NCBI GenBank assembly: GCA_950073265.1
Contig: CATMPJ010000004.1
Coordinates: forward strand, 1-47,313
Origin: an uncultured bacterium
GTDB lineage: Bacteria > Patescibacteriota > Minisyncoccia > Phycocordibacterales > UBA918
DNA: 47,313 nucleotides
Reading direction: 5' to 3'
The position numbers and the translations under genes were made by a program. Under the pieces are notes generated by a model. It had not been told where the DNA came from, ran no database searches, and saw only the letters and a list, made by a program, of their open reading frames with translations. Below are positions 16,730 to 25,479 of the stretch, piece by piece. How positions within the stretch are numbered: position 1 is the first letter of the stretch; every line of letters begins with the position of its first letter.

Positions 16730-16757
16730 TAGACAACTAAATATTTTCCTGTATAGT
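16730..16757 (+). promoter_or_regulatory. rpoD promoter
   Basis: TAGACA (16730-16735) and TATAGT (16752-16757) are separated by 16 nt. The -10 box ends 9 nt before the ATG, so the leader would be only 2-3 nt. Confidence 0.7.
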
Positions 16758-16766
16758 GTGTCGCAC

Positions 16767-18128
16767 ATGGCAACCAAAAAAGCCACAAAGAAAGTTGCAA
16801 AAAAAGCGGTAAAAAAGACCGCAACACCAAAGAAAAAAGCTACCGTAAAGAAAGCTGTGACAGCTAAAAAAGCCGTAGCAAAGAAAGCCCCTGCTGCCAA
16901 AAAGACCGCAGTAAAGAAAACACCAACCAAGAAGGTTGCAAAGAAGCCAGTTTCAAAAACCACCAAGAAAGTCGCTAAGAAAGCGGCTGTAAAGTCTTCT
17001 CCAAAAAAGACCGCAGCAAAAAAAGCTGAGGACAAACCAAAGAAGCTGACCCGGAGTGAGAAGTTGCTTGAGATGAAGGCTGCAGACTTAATGCAGCTGG
17101 GTCGCGAGCGGGGCTATGTAACCTATGACGAGCTGCTGCGCTCGTTTCCAGAAATTGAAAAGAATGTTGACTTCTTAGATACACTCTACGAGCGATTTAA
17201 TATTGCCGGCATTGATGTGCTCCAGAGCGGTGGAATGCTCGGAGCTGATCCGAGTGCAGAAGTGATTGCACAAAAGAATTCATTTAAGCGAAGTGATAGT
17301 GGTTATGACTCAATTCAAATGTATTTGCGAGAAATTGGTCAGTACCCGCTTTTAAATGCACATGAGGAAAAGGTGCTCGCTAAGCGTATCGAAGATGGAG
17401 ATGATGAGGCGCGTAACTTGCTGGCGCGTGCCAACCTACGTTTGGTGGTTTCGATCGCTAAAAAGTATGTGGGCCGATCACCAGACTTAACGCTACTTGA
17501 CCTTATTCAGGAGGGAAATCTTGGTCTCTTTAAAGCGGTTGATAAATTCGACTTCACGAAAGGCTTTAAGTTTTCAACGTACGCGACATGGTGGATTCGC
17601 CAAGCCATTACTCGCGCGTTGGCTGATCAGTCTCGAACCATCCGCATCCCGGTTCACATGGTAGAAACTATGGCTAAGTACAAGCAGGTTTCTCGTCGAT
17701 TGGCGCAAGATCTCGGCCGTGATCCAATGCCCGAAGAAATTGCCACTGAGATGCAAGTAGAGGTTGAAAAGGTGTACCAAATTGAGAAGATCTCTCAAGA
17801 CACCATCTCACTCGAATTGCCAGTTGGTGACGATGATGATCGTTCTCGTCTTTCTGACTTTATCTCTGACGACAAAATAACTTCACCCGATCAAGAGGTG
17901 GCACATAGTATTCTGACCGATCAAATCACAGAAATTCTCGACACGCTATCTGAAAAAGAACGAAAAATTCTTGAGATGCGTCACGGATTGCTTGATGGTA
18001 CATACCACACACTCGAAGAAGTAGGTAAAGAATTTGGCGTAACTCGAGAACGTATCCGTCAAATTGAAGCCAAAGCACTTGAGAAAATTCGTCAACACGA
18101 CAAGGCGCGGAGACTCAAGTCGTACTAA
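16767..18128 (+). CDS. rpoD: Primary sigma factor RpoD/SigA with Lys/Ala-rich N-terminal tail
   Basis: RpoD directs RNA polymerase to housekeeping promoters. From about residue 95 the domains run in order: region 1.1 ([20 protein letters not shown] to FNIAGIDVL), region 1.2 ([15 protein letters not shown]), region 2 ([20 protein letters not shown] and the -10-binding [20 protein letters not shown]), region 3, and region 4 with the -35-binding HTH ([20 protein letters not shown]). The first ~90 residues are almost only Lys, Ala, Thr, Val and Pro in KKA/KKV repeats, like histone H1 tails. ATG 16767 is preferred over GTG 16758, which abuts the -10 box. The protein is 453 aa. Confidence 0.97.
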   Translation: MATKKATKKVAKKAVKKTATPKKKATVKKAVTAKKAVAKKAPAAKKTAVKKTPTKKVAKKPVSKTTKKVAKKAAVKSSPKKTAAKKAEDKPKKLTRSEKLLEMKAADLMQLGRERGYVTYDELLRSFPEIEKNVDFLDTLYERFNIAGIDVLQSGGMLGADPSAEVIAQKNSFKRSDSGYDSIQMYLREIGQYPLLNAHEEKVLAKRIEDGDDEARNLLARANLRLVVSIAKKYVGRSPDLTLLDLIQEGNLGLFKAVDKFDFTKGFKFSTYATWWIRQAITRALADQSRTIRIPVHMVETMAKYKQVSRRLAQDLGRDPMPEEIATEMQVEVEKVYQIEKISQDTISLELPVGDDDDRSRLSDFISDDKITSPDQEVAHSILTDQITEILDTLSEKERKILEMRHGLLDGTYHTLEEVGKEFGVTRERIRQIEAKALEKIRQHDKARRLKSY

Positions 18129-18191
18129 CCGCAATGTAAGCAATTTTATTAATAAAGCGCTGGCAACGTATTTGCGTTATACTAAGCGTTA

Positions 18192-21188
18192 ATGTCAAAA
18201 AGTAGGGACACCAGCGCTTTTGAAGCTACATACAAAACCTTAAACGCAGAGCAAAAAAAAGCCGTCGACATCATTGAAGGACCGGTGATGGTAGTGGCTG
18301 GTCCCGGCACAGGGAAGACACAAATACTGACCCTGCGCATTGCAAATATTCTGCGAGAGACGCAAGCTAAGCCAGAAAATATCCTCGCGATTACCTTTAC
18401 TGACGCAGGAGTAAAAGCTATGCGTCAACGACTCAAATCACTGATTGGTGAAGCAGCTTTTGACGTGCGAATAAGCACTTTCCATGCTTTTGCAGACAAT
18501 CTTATTCGTCAGTATCCTGAGGCCTACGAGAAGATAATTGGTGGCAGAGCTGCTTCTGAAATTGAACGTATTCAGTTAATTGAAACTATTCTTACAGATA
18601 CGACATTCAAGGCTGTGCGCCCGAGTGGTGATCCAGCCTACTATGTACAACCGCTGCTGCGAGCAATACAGACACTTAAGCAAGAAAATATAACACCAGA
18701 CACATTTTCAGTTGCGGTTAGTAAACAAGCTAACGCGCTGTTAGATATTGAGCAATATCATGAAAAAGGAGCACATAAGGGCAAGGAGCGTGGAGAGTAT
18801 AAAGACGCAGTCAAGAAGTTAGAGCGTAATCAAGAGCTACTCACAGTGTATAAGCGCTATGAGCAGCTCATGCGAGAACAAAACTGGTACGATTTTGACG
18901 ATATGATACTTGAGACCGTTGTTGCGCTAGAAAAAAACGAGGACATGTTGCGAGACTTACAAGAACAATATCAGTATGTACTGGCTGACGAACATCAAGA
19001 TGTGAATGGCGCGCAAAACAGAATTTTAGAATTATTAGTACATTTCCATGACGCACCCAATATATTTGTAGTAGGCGATGAAAAACAAGCCATATACAGG
19101 TTTCAGGGTGCATCACTAGAGAATTTCTTATATTTCGAAACAGCTTTCCCCGAGGCGGTGACTATTTCATTGACTAAAAACTATCGTTCAGGACAGAGTA
19201 TTTTGGACTCTAGCCAATCAGTCATTGCTAGTGAAGATGAATCGCTGCGTCAACTGCGCATCCCACTCACTGCGGCTGCGGTGGATTCTGCAATCGTGGA
19301 AGTGTCGTCTTTACCACACGTGAGCATGGAACAGTCTTGGATAATATCAGAAATTGAAAAGCAGTTAGCTCAAGATATTCAAGCAAACGAAATCGCTATA
19401 ATAGTTCGCACCAACAAAGAAGTTGAGCAGTACACGACGGCGCTACGAAAAAAGGGAATTGCTGTTGCTCCGTCAGCTGACAGCGATATTCTTGAACACC
19501 CATTGCTGCATAGCGTGGAGACACTTATCAGTAGTGCGGTAAATCCACTTGACGATGCAGTTATTACCCAACTGCTACATGAGCCGTATTGGGATATCGA
19601 ACCTAAAGATATATCAAAAATATTTACCTCTGCAACGAGAAATACGAAAATAAGCGCAATTCTTCATGACCCGGCACAGCTTGATGTCGCTGACGTCAAT
19701 GTCGACTCGCCGGTGCGCAGTATTATTCCTCTTCTGCAGGGTATTAAGAAAAGAACGCTCACCACAGCGCCACATCGTTTGGTTGAAATGTTGCTGGTAG
19801 AAAGCGGGTTGGTGACGCATGTGCTTCAATCTGATCCACAAGAAGGTGTGCGGGTATTGCGACGTTTGTACGATGAAATAGAAGCTATGGTTGAACGTAA
19901 AGAGGTCTCCTCGTTACGCGATGTGCTTCGACAGATTCAACTGCACAAACAATACGGCGTTTCTCTCCCAGCTCCATATATTTCCTACGGTGAGGCTGCA
20001 GTGCAGGTTACCACAGCCCACAAAGCAAAAGGATTGGAGTACGAGATTGTGTACGTTCCGAATATGACTGATTCAAATTGGGGTGGTAAGCGCCAGCGGC
20101 AATTATTTGATTTACCAATACTACGATATAACACTAATCAGCTGCCTGAATTAGAAGAAGATGAACGTCGACTCTTTTATGTAGCAATGACACGCGCTAA
20201 GGGCAAACTGGTGCTTACAAGCGCCGAGACCAATAGTACTGGTAGAGAGCTCGTGCCGTCACGTTTTCTGGATTTGATCCCAATCGAATTAATTACAGAG
20301 ATAGATACAACCAATTTTGTGAAAGAGTTTAGCCCTCTTGATTCTCTTATGGGCGTTCTCCCGGTTCCAGCTGCCCATGAAATTATGCTTCAAGTCTTAA
20401 GCGAACGAGGATTGTCGCCAACCGCTTTAAACAACTATCTAAAAAGTCCGTGGGAATATTTTTTCAAAAACGTACTTCGTGTGCCACAAGCAAAGACCAC
20501 TGAGCTCCAATTTGGGACTGCCGTGCACGAAGTTCTTGAGTTGCTGGTGCGCCATCATTCAGCGGATTCCGTAGATGCTTGGTTGTCACTTGTCCCAGCA
20601 TTATTTACAAACGTGCTGAATAAAATGGCCTTAACCGATGAAGAGTATACACGATTACATGAACGTGGTTGTGCAGCGCTGGCTACGTACATTCCACATC
20701 TTAAAAATAATGCGAGTAGTGAAGCTAAAACTGAGTACCAGGTTGAAGCGTTTTTAGAAACAGGCTTAGATACTCTTCCTGAGATACGAATCACAGGAAA
20801 TCTAGATAGAATTGATAATAAAAATGGTGTTATTACACAGGTGGTGGATTATAAAACAGGTAAGCCAAAAACTCGCGCGACCATTGAAGGAAAGACTCAG
20901 GCCAGTAATGGGGAATATAAACGGCAGCTTGTATTTTATGCGTTGTTACTTTCGCTACAGAAAAATGAAGACAAGCATTGCCAAACAGGGGTTATTTCAT
21001 TCGTTGAACCTGATACACATGGGGTGATAAAAGAAGAGGTGTTTGAAATTATAGAAGAAGAGATAATTACGTTGCGAAACGACATTGTTCGGGTTGTACA
21101 AGAAATCGTTGAAAATCGTGCATTATTGGGAGGTTGCGATGAAACGGTTTGTAATTATTGTCACCTCGTTCCAGCGTGGACACAGTAA
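18192..21188 (+). CDS. UvrD/PcrA-type superfamily 1 helicase fused to a PD-(D/E)XK nuclease
   Basis: This 998-aa protein joins a 3'-5' DNA helicase to a C-terminal nuclease, an architecture related to AddA/AddB and typical of double-strand-break end processing. Helicase motifs: Walker A AGPGTGKTQ (36-44), TFHAFADNLIRQYPE, motif II LADEHQDVNGAQ, motif III VGDEKQAIYRFQGA, NYRSGQSIL, motif V TAHKAKGLEYEIVYVPNM, and motif VI RRLFYVAMTRAKGKL. The nuclease begins near residue 735 (LSPTALNNYLKSPWEYFF, FGTAVHEVLELL) with GNLDRID and VVDYKTGK as its core. CDETVCNYC close to the end could contribute to an iron-sulphur cluster. TATACT (18178-18183) lies 8 nt before the ATG. No recBCD or addAB partner is visible nearby. 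Confidence 0.92.
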   Translation: MSKSRDTSAFEATYKTLNAEQKKAVDIIEGPVMVVAGPGTGKTQILTLRIANILRETQAKPENILAITFTDAGVKAMRQRLKSLIGEAAFDVRISTFHAFADNLIRQYPEAYEKIIGGRAASEIERIQLIETILTDTTFKAVRPSGDPAYYVQPLLRAIQTLKQENITPDTFSVAVSKQANALLDIEQYHEKGAHKGKERGEYKDAVKKLERNQELLTVYKRYEQLMREQNWYDFDDMILETVVALEKNEDMLRDLQEQYQYVLADEHQDVNGAQNRILELLVHFHDAPNIFVVGDEKQAIYRFQGASLENFLYFETAFPEAVTISLTKNYRSGQSILDSSQSVIASEDESLRQLRIPLTAAAVDSAIVEVSSLPHVSMEQSWIISEIEKQLAQDIQANEIAIIVRTNKEVEQYTTALRKKGIAVAPSADSDILEHPLLHSVETLISSAVNPLDDAVITQLLHEPYWDIEPKDISKIFTSATRNTKISAILHDPAQLDVADVNVDSPVRSIIPLLQGIKKRTLTTAPHRLVEMLLVESGLVTHVLQSDPQEGVRVLRRLYDEIEAMVERKEVSSLRDVLRQIQLHKQYGVSLPAPYISYGEAAVQVTTAHKAKGLEYEIVYVPNMTDSNWGGKRQRQLFDLPILRYNTNQLPELEEDERRLFYVAMTRAKGKLVLTSAETNSTGRELVPSRFLDLIPIELITEIDTTNFVKEFSPLDSLMGVLPVPAAHEIMLQVLSERGLSPTALNNYLKSPWEYFFKNVLRVPQAKTTELQFGTAVHEVLELLVRHHSADSVDAWLSLVPALFTNVLNKMALTDEEYTRLHERGCAALATYIPHLKNNASSEAKTEYQVEAFLETGLDTLPEIRITGNLDRIDNKNGVITQVVDYKTGKPKTRATIEGKTQASNGEYKRQLVFYALLLSLQKNEDKHCQTGVISFVEPDTHGVIKEEVFEIIEEEIITLRNDIVRVVQEIVENRALLGGCDETVCNYCHLVPAWTQ

Positions 21189-21215
21189 AAAAACTCGGCA
21201 TGTGCCGAGTTTTTT
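21187..21215. terminator. Bidirectional terminator between the helicase-nuclease and DsbA-like genes
   Basis: CTCGGC-ATGT-GCCGAG flanked by an A-run and a T-run forms an 11-bp stem usable in both directions, between two convergent genes. Confidence 0.85.
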
Positions 21216-21217
21216 GT

Positions 21218-21967
21218 TTACTGTGCAGGAGTGGTTTGCACGGTACCTTCAAGCTGTCCAATAAGGTTTTCTACAATACCTTTAACAATGTCATATGGTT
21301 GTGCACCGTTAATTACTGCTTGTTGGTCACCTACAATCAGTACGCTATAAGGTGTGCCGTTTGCTCCGATATTAAATGCATCTTGTACACTTGCTGAGAC
21401 GCGTTCTTCCATCTCTGTGCCGTTCATACAAGCGGCGTAAGCGTCTACATCTACACCTACTGTCTCTACGTAGTCAGGGATCTTGGTAACATTCGTGGCT
21501 TCATCCAGTTCCCGTTCTTCAAATATCAGATCAGTGAAGTCCCAAAAAGCATCGTTACCACCAAGAGATCCGACACACAATGCCGCTTCTGAAATCTTTG
21601 GGGAATTAGGGTGTAGCTGTCCGAGTGGAAAATGTCGATAGACCCAAGCGACCTTGCCCGTAACTCCATACTCATCCATGATTCTTTTGAGGGTATTGTG
21701 GTACTCCTTACAGAATGGACAGTCATAATCAGAGTACTCTATCAATAGAATCGGTGCATTTGGGTTGCCACGAATATAGTCCATATCGGTGACTGGTTTT
21801 GGCGTGCTTGAGAGGATGCCTTCATTTTGCTCAGGAGTATTAGCCTTTTGAGCTGCCGGCTCTTCGTTTTGGGTGGTAAAAAATATCGCAATGGCAATCA
21901 AAGCAAAACCGAAGACAATAGCTACCGGTATTGCAATAGATGAACGTGGTGTTTGTGATGGCTCCAT
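21218..21967 (-). CDS. Membrane-anchored DsbA-like thiol-disulfide oxidoreductase
   Basis: The 249-aa protein begins with one N-terminal membrane helix (about 11-30: IAIPVAIVFGFALIAIAIFF), a low-complexity linker to about residue 60, then a thioredoxin fold of the DsbA type outside the membrane. The active site is C83-P84-F85-C86 in YSDYDCPFCKEYH, and GTPYSVLI contains the cis-proline loop. Such proteins introduce or shuffle disulfides in exported proteins; two further cysteines (in AALCVG and AACMNG) sit in the helical insert. It is transcribed alone, convergent to the helicase-nuclease. No vitamin K epoxide reductase or DsbB partner is visible here. Confidence 0.9.
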   Translation of the reverse strand: MEPSQTPRSSIAIPVAIVFGFALIAIAIFFTTQNEEPAAQKANTPEQNEGILSSTPKPVTDMDYIRGNPNAPILLIEYSDYDCPFCKEYHNTLKRIMDEYGVTGKVAWVYRHFPLGQLHPNSPKISEAALCVGSLGGNDAFWDFTDLIFEERELDEATNVTKIPDYVETVGVDVDAYAACMNGTEMEERVSASVQDAFNIGANGTPYSVLIVGDQQAVINGAQPYDIVKGIVENLIGQLEGTVQTTPAQ

Positions 21968-22031
21968 AGAGAAACAATTACTAAGAAATTATGAAAAAAT
22001 TATATCATATAGGTGGTATACTTTTTAAAAT

Positions 22032-22841
22032 ATGGAAATAAGTGACGGTATTATTTTGGGGTTAATTCAGGGTATAACAGAATTTTTGCCGATTTCTTCT
22101 ACCGGGCACTTGGTTTTGGTGCGAGAGCTGATGGACATTAGTTCACTCAATATGTTGGCTGTCGACGCCGTTTTACACTTAGCCACTACAGCTGCAATCA
22201 TCATCTACTTCTGGACTGACTTATGGGTTTTGCTACAGGCGTTATTACGTAAACTTGGTCGACTGCCGGTAAACGAAAAAGATTTATTGCTGGTCTATGC
22301 GCTTTTGGTTGGTACAGTACCAGCTGTTGCTTTTGGTTTATTACTTGAATCTCACATGGAGCGGTTTCAGACACCACTTATTGTGGGTACCTTTTTAGGA
22401 ATTGCAGCCCTCTTTTTCTTATTTGTTGAATGGAGGTATTTAAAACGGCCTGAACACGGTAGTGTTACGCTCAAAAGAGCGTGGCAAGTTGGTTTGTTTC
22501 AAGCGCTGGCTTTGATTCCTGGACTATCACGTTCAGGCACTACCATTGCTGGTGGTATGTTGCTTGGCATGTCACGTTATGAAGCGTCCAGATTTTCTTT
22601 CCTGTTAGCAATCCCGATCACCCTCGCGGTTGGTAGTAAGAAAACAATTGAATTACTTTCAACTGACAATGCAGTAGAGTGGATTCCCTTGATGGTAGCG
22701 GCTGGTGTATCATTTTTCTCAGCGCTGATTGTCATCCATTATTTCCTTAAGTTTATTCGTAAATACACCCTATGGCCGTTTGTCTGGTACAGCCTGCTAC
22801 TAGCCAGCTTCATTTGGTACGTTTCATTTTTTGCTGTCTAG
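22032..22841 (+). CDS. uppP: Undecaprenyl-diphosphatase UppP (BacA)
   Basis: UppP dephosphorylates undecaprenyl pyrophosphate at the membrane, recycling the lipid carrier for peptidoglycan and other wall polymers. Both signature regions are present: GLIQGITEFLPISSTGHLVL near the N-terminus and ALIPGLSRSGTTIAGGMLLG near residue 165. The 269-aa length and multiple membrane helices fit the family. TATACT (22017-22022) is 9 nt before the ATG, predicting a nearly leaderless mRNA. Its TAG stop overlaps the stop codon of the convergent exonuclease gene through a shared CTAG palindrome at 22838-22841. Confidence 0.96.
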   Translation: MEISDGIILGLIQGITEFLPISSTGHLVLVRELMDISSLNMLAVDAVLHLATTAAIIIYFWTDLWVLLQALLRKLGRLPVNEKDLLLVYALLVGTVPAVAFGLLLESHMERFQTPLIVGTFLGIAALFFLFVEWRYLKRPEHGSVTLKRAWQVGLFQALALIPGLSRSGTTIAGGMLLGMSRYEASRFSFLLAIPITLAVGSKKTIELLSTDNAVEWIPLMVAAGVSFFSALIVIHYFLKFIRKYTLWPFVWYSLLLASFIWYVSFFAV

Positions 22842-23413
22842 AAAAGCAACGAGTGTGTCATAGCGCTTTCCTCCTTCTCTTCCCAGTGAGCGATATTTAG
22901 CTTAAGTTCACGCTTGCGGTGCCCGTCTTTGAAGAGAATATGACCATTCTTCCGTGCGTAATCAAATACTTTTTTTGTCACTCGCACGTCCTGTTCACAG
23001 TATTTCATTACTTCTTTGACTTTACCTTCGCGCCACCAGCGGACGGCCTGCAGGCCGTCCGCTGATTTTTTGGCACCGACCGTTGCCTGTGCAACAGAGT
23101 CGAGTCGCAGACGCCGGCCCAACGCTTCTTTAATGTCTTCAAGAATATCAATACTTTTGATCTGAGTTAGATCGCCAGGATAGTATTTATTCAAAAGGGG
23201 GATATCAAAATGGTTTGAGTTATAGCCGACTAACGCGTCAGCTTTTTCAATGATTGGCCAAAGTGTGTCGATGTCATCGATAGTGACCGTGGTGTATTTG
23301 TCAGTTTCGCTGTCATACACCGTAGCCACAGATATATCGAGGGCGGCTGGGTCAGACGAGTTTATCTCCTGGAAAATGTTTTGAGTTTCAAGGTCAAAAA
23401 CGATATAGCGCAT
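22838..23413 (-). CDS. DEDD-type 3'-5' exonuclease-like protein (RNase H fold)
   Basis: The 191-aa protein shows the three exonuclease motifs: Exo I in YIVFDLET (D7, E9), Exo II in LVGYNSNHFDIPLL, and Exo III in YCEQDVRVTKKVF, arranged as in YprB/DnaQ-like DEDD nucleases. Its substrate (DNA or RNA) is not shown by the sequence. Start 23413 is preferred to the ATG 30 nt upstream because TACAAT (minus strand, 23421-23426) lies 7 nt before it and MRYIVFDLET matches usual family starts. The promoter lies within or just beyond the 3' end of hisS, so it may be both read-through and separately transcribed. Confidence 0.85.
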   Translation of the reverse strand: MRYIVFDLETQNIFQEINSSDPAALDISVATVYDSETDKYTTVTIDDIDTLWPIIEKADALVGYNSNHFDIPLLNKYYPGDLTQIKSIDILEDIKEALGRRLRLDSVAQATVGAKKSADGLQAVRWWREGKVKEVMKYCEQDVRVTKKVFDYARKNGHILFKDGHRKRELKLNIAHWEEKEESAMTHSLLF

Positions 23414-23435
23414 AGCGGGCATTGTAGCACAGTTG

Positions 23436-24617
23436 CTATTCAAATCTTTGGATTGAGTGTCCGTCAGTTTCGTCTATTACTATATAACCCGAAGCACCTT
23501 TTTTTCTTGCTGCTTCAATCTTTTTAGGCACTTGTCTGTCATTGTAATCAATTGAAACAACGGTACCAGCATTTTCTTGCCTGATTAAGGCTGCGATCAT
23601 TTGGGCTTTATTATCTTGATCAGGCTTGGTCGGAATCATGACTATATGCTCACTTTTAGTCTTTTTCATAGGTAAATTGTGTGTTTCGAGGAAGTCTCGC
23701 ATGGTTACATCGCCCATTCCAAAGCCGATACCCGATACCGGATCAGCACTAAAGAGACCGGTGAGATTATCGTAACGACCGCCACCAAGTAGAGAGCGGT
23801 TGTTTTCGCCGGAGACATCAAATATCTCAAAAATTACGCCGGTGTAGTAATCAAAGCCGCGTACAGTTGAGAGTGAGACTTTGGTGTTATTGATTCCAAG
23901 CTGCATTAGCCCAGCTAATACTTGGCCAAGGCGTGAGTCTGGTGCCGGATCAGATAATCCTAGATCAAATGGTTTGCCAGCAATTTTTTCAGCTTCCTCA
24001 TCGAAATTATCAATCTTTGCTTTACGATCAAGGAGATACAGCATGGCGTTGCTCTGTTCGTGGGTGAATCCTTCTTGCTCAAATCTCTCGTTCATCCACG
24101 CTCGGTCATTGATTCGGATTTCGAACATTTCTGGCTTCGCGCCAAAATCTAAAAGAAGTTGGTGGGCGAGCGCAATTATCTCTACATCTGCCGCCACGGT
24201 GTCGCTACCGAACATGTCGCAATTGAGCTGCCAGTGTTCACGTAAGCGTCCTTTTTGCGGTCGTTCGTAACGAAATAAATTTGGAATGGAGTACCAGCGG
24301 ACAGGGAAGGCAAGCTCCTTTTGTTTTTTAGCAATCATCCGCGCTACTGTTGGGGTCATCTCAGGACGGAGTGTTACTTCACGATCGCCACGGTCGGTAA
24401 ATGTGTACGTTTGGTCATTTACGATTTCTTCATTAACTGCTCCTTTGCTTTTGTACAAAGACGCCGGCTCAAGTACCGACGCGTCATAGCGCTCGTAGCC
24501 AAAACTTTCTGTGGTTTTACTCCAGGTGTCAAAAATATACTGTTGTATGGCCATGTCTTCGGGATAAAAATCACGAACACCTTTGTAGGGGTCAGTACTT
24601 AAGAAATCGTTACTCAT
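23436..24617 (-). CDS. hisS: Histidyl-tRNA synthetase
   Basis: HisRS attaches histidine to tRNA-His. Class II motifs are clear: motif 1 region YKGVRDFYPED, TLRPEMTPTVARM, motif 2 FRYERPQKGRLREHWQLN, the histidine-binding RGFDYYTGVIFEIF, and motif 3 LLGGGRYDNLTGLF with GIGFGMGDV. The C-terminal anticodon-binding domain follows from about residue 305. It is 393 aa, near the usual 420. The start at 24617 (MSNDFLSTDPYKG) is chosen because TACAAT lies 6 nt upstream with a good -35. The exonuclease gene lies directly downstream. Confidence 0.96.
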   Translation of the reverse strand: MSNDFLSTDPYKGVRDFYPEDMAIQQYIFDTWSKTTESFGYERYDASVLEPASLYKSKGAVNEEIVNDQTYTFTDRGDREVTLRPEMTPTVARMIAKKQKELAFPVRWYSIPNLFRYERPQKGRLREHWQLNCDMFGSDTVAADVEIIALAHQLLLDFGAKPEMFEIRINDRAWMNERFEQEGFTHEQSNAMLYLLDRKAKIDNFDEEAEKIAGKPFDLGLSDPAPDSRLGQVLAGLMQLGINNTKVSLSTVRGFDYYTGVIFEIFDVSGENNRSLLGGGRYDNLTGLFSADPVSGIGFGMGDVTMRDFLETHNLPMKKTKSEHIVMIPTKPDQDNKAQMIAALIRQENAGTVVSIDYNDRQVPKKIEAARKKGASGYIVIDETDGHSIQRFE

Positions 24618-24623
24618 AGAGTG

Positions 24624-24652
24624 ATTGTAGGGTAAGTCGCCAGGCAAATCAA
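24624..24652 (-). promoter_or_regulatory. hisS promoter
   Basis: On the minus strand TTGATT (24652-24647) and TACAAT (24629-24624) are separated by exactly 17 nt. The -10 box ends 6 nt before the ATG, so the mRNA is predicted to be leaderless. Confidence 0.7.
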
Positions 24653-24680
24653 ATGACTATTTAATTTGGGTGACAACTAA

Positions 24681-25247
24681 TTATTCACGGGTAAAGGGAT
24701 CGATATGGAGTTTCGAAAGGCGCTTATCCATCGCGCTTTGAATCGTTGCTTGCAAACCACGTGGGTCTGGCATGCTAGTAGCTCTAAAATTATGATCGTG
24801 ATGGCCGGCTGTTTGGGCACTAATGGTGCCAAAGTTTAAAAAGGTGGGTAAGAGACCATTGATGTGGTACTGAATGTCTTGGAGTCGTTCCAGTCGAAAG
24901 ATAGATACAGTCCGATTAAAAAAGTGAATTTGGTCAACTGAGATAATTCGTCGGTCCGTTATCAGCCACAAGTCTAAATAATAGTGTGTCCATATAGTGA
25001 ACCCGCTCATGAGCGCAAGCAACAACCATGCAGCGACACCAAATGAAATTAGGCGACCGTTGAGAGCAATCTCTACCGTGCTGTTAGTAATGATGTCCAA
25101 CATAGACACGAGGCCAGCAGATAGCAGTAAGGGAATAATTGCGGCGATGGCTACAACAAGTAATTCTGCAACAATCACAAACCAATGCTTTCTAGCAGTT
25201 GCCAGCACCTCCTCTCCTGGTTCAAGTTGAATTTTGTCTAGCAACAT
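24681..25247 (-). CDS. PH-domain membrane protein (YdbS/bPH2-like)
   Basis: A 188-aa protein with two N-terminal membrane helices (about 22-50 and 66-90) followed by a bacterial pleckstrin-homology fold (LITDRRIISVDQIHFFNRTVSIFRLERLQDIQY). The family's function is not established. It ends a three-gene set after prmC and a 74-aa membrane protein, with only 3 nt separating it from the latter, so the two membrane proteins may act together. Confidence 0.8.
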   Translation of the reverse strand: MLLDKIQLEPGEEVLATARKHWFVIVAELLVVAIAAIIPLLLSAGLVSMLDIITNSTVEIALNGRLISFGVAAWLLLALMSGFTIWTHYYLDLWLITDRRIISVDQIHFFNRTVSIFRLERLQDIQYHINGLLPTFLNFGTISAQTAGHHDHNFRATSMPDPRGLQATIQSAMDKRLSKLHIDPFTRE

Positions 25248-25250
25248 ACT

Positions 25251-25475
25251 CTATATAGCTACTGCAGCAGCGAGTACTAGTATTAATGGTATGGTCAAAA
25301 TAAAATACACCACGAATGTCATAAGGTTTATACGGGCATCATTTGAGTAGGTTCGCCAATGGTAAAACAAAACCATAGTAAAAATCACATAGATTCCCAC
25401 CATCATGTAGAACAGCAATAGCAGGCTACCTTGCCCGGTAAAAATGTCTGCGAATGGTGTTGGCACTGGCAGCAT
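25251..25475 (-). CDS. Small two-helix membrane protein between prmC and the PH-domain gene
   Basis: The 74-aa product has two hydrophobic helices (about 18-38 and 52-73) joined by a short charged loop (YHWRTYSNDARIN). No family is recognised. It begins 4 nt after prmC and ends 3 nt before the PH-domain gene, so it is an operon member and probably a real gene. Confidence 0.7.
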   Translation of the reverse strand: MLPVPTPFADIFTGQGSLLLLFYMMVGIYVIFTMVLFYHWRTYSNDARINLMTFVVYFILTIPLILVLAAAVAI

Positions 25476-25479
25476 ACAA

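Noticed and set aside
16758-16766. GTG 16758 as the rpoD start
   Set aside because: It directly abuts the -10 box, so it would lie upstream of the transcription start; ATG 16767 lies just after it.
16688-17035. 115-aa Phe/Ala-rich frame antisense to rpoD
   Set aside because: It is the complement of the Lys/Ala repeats; low complexity and no start signals.
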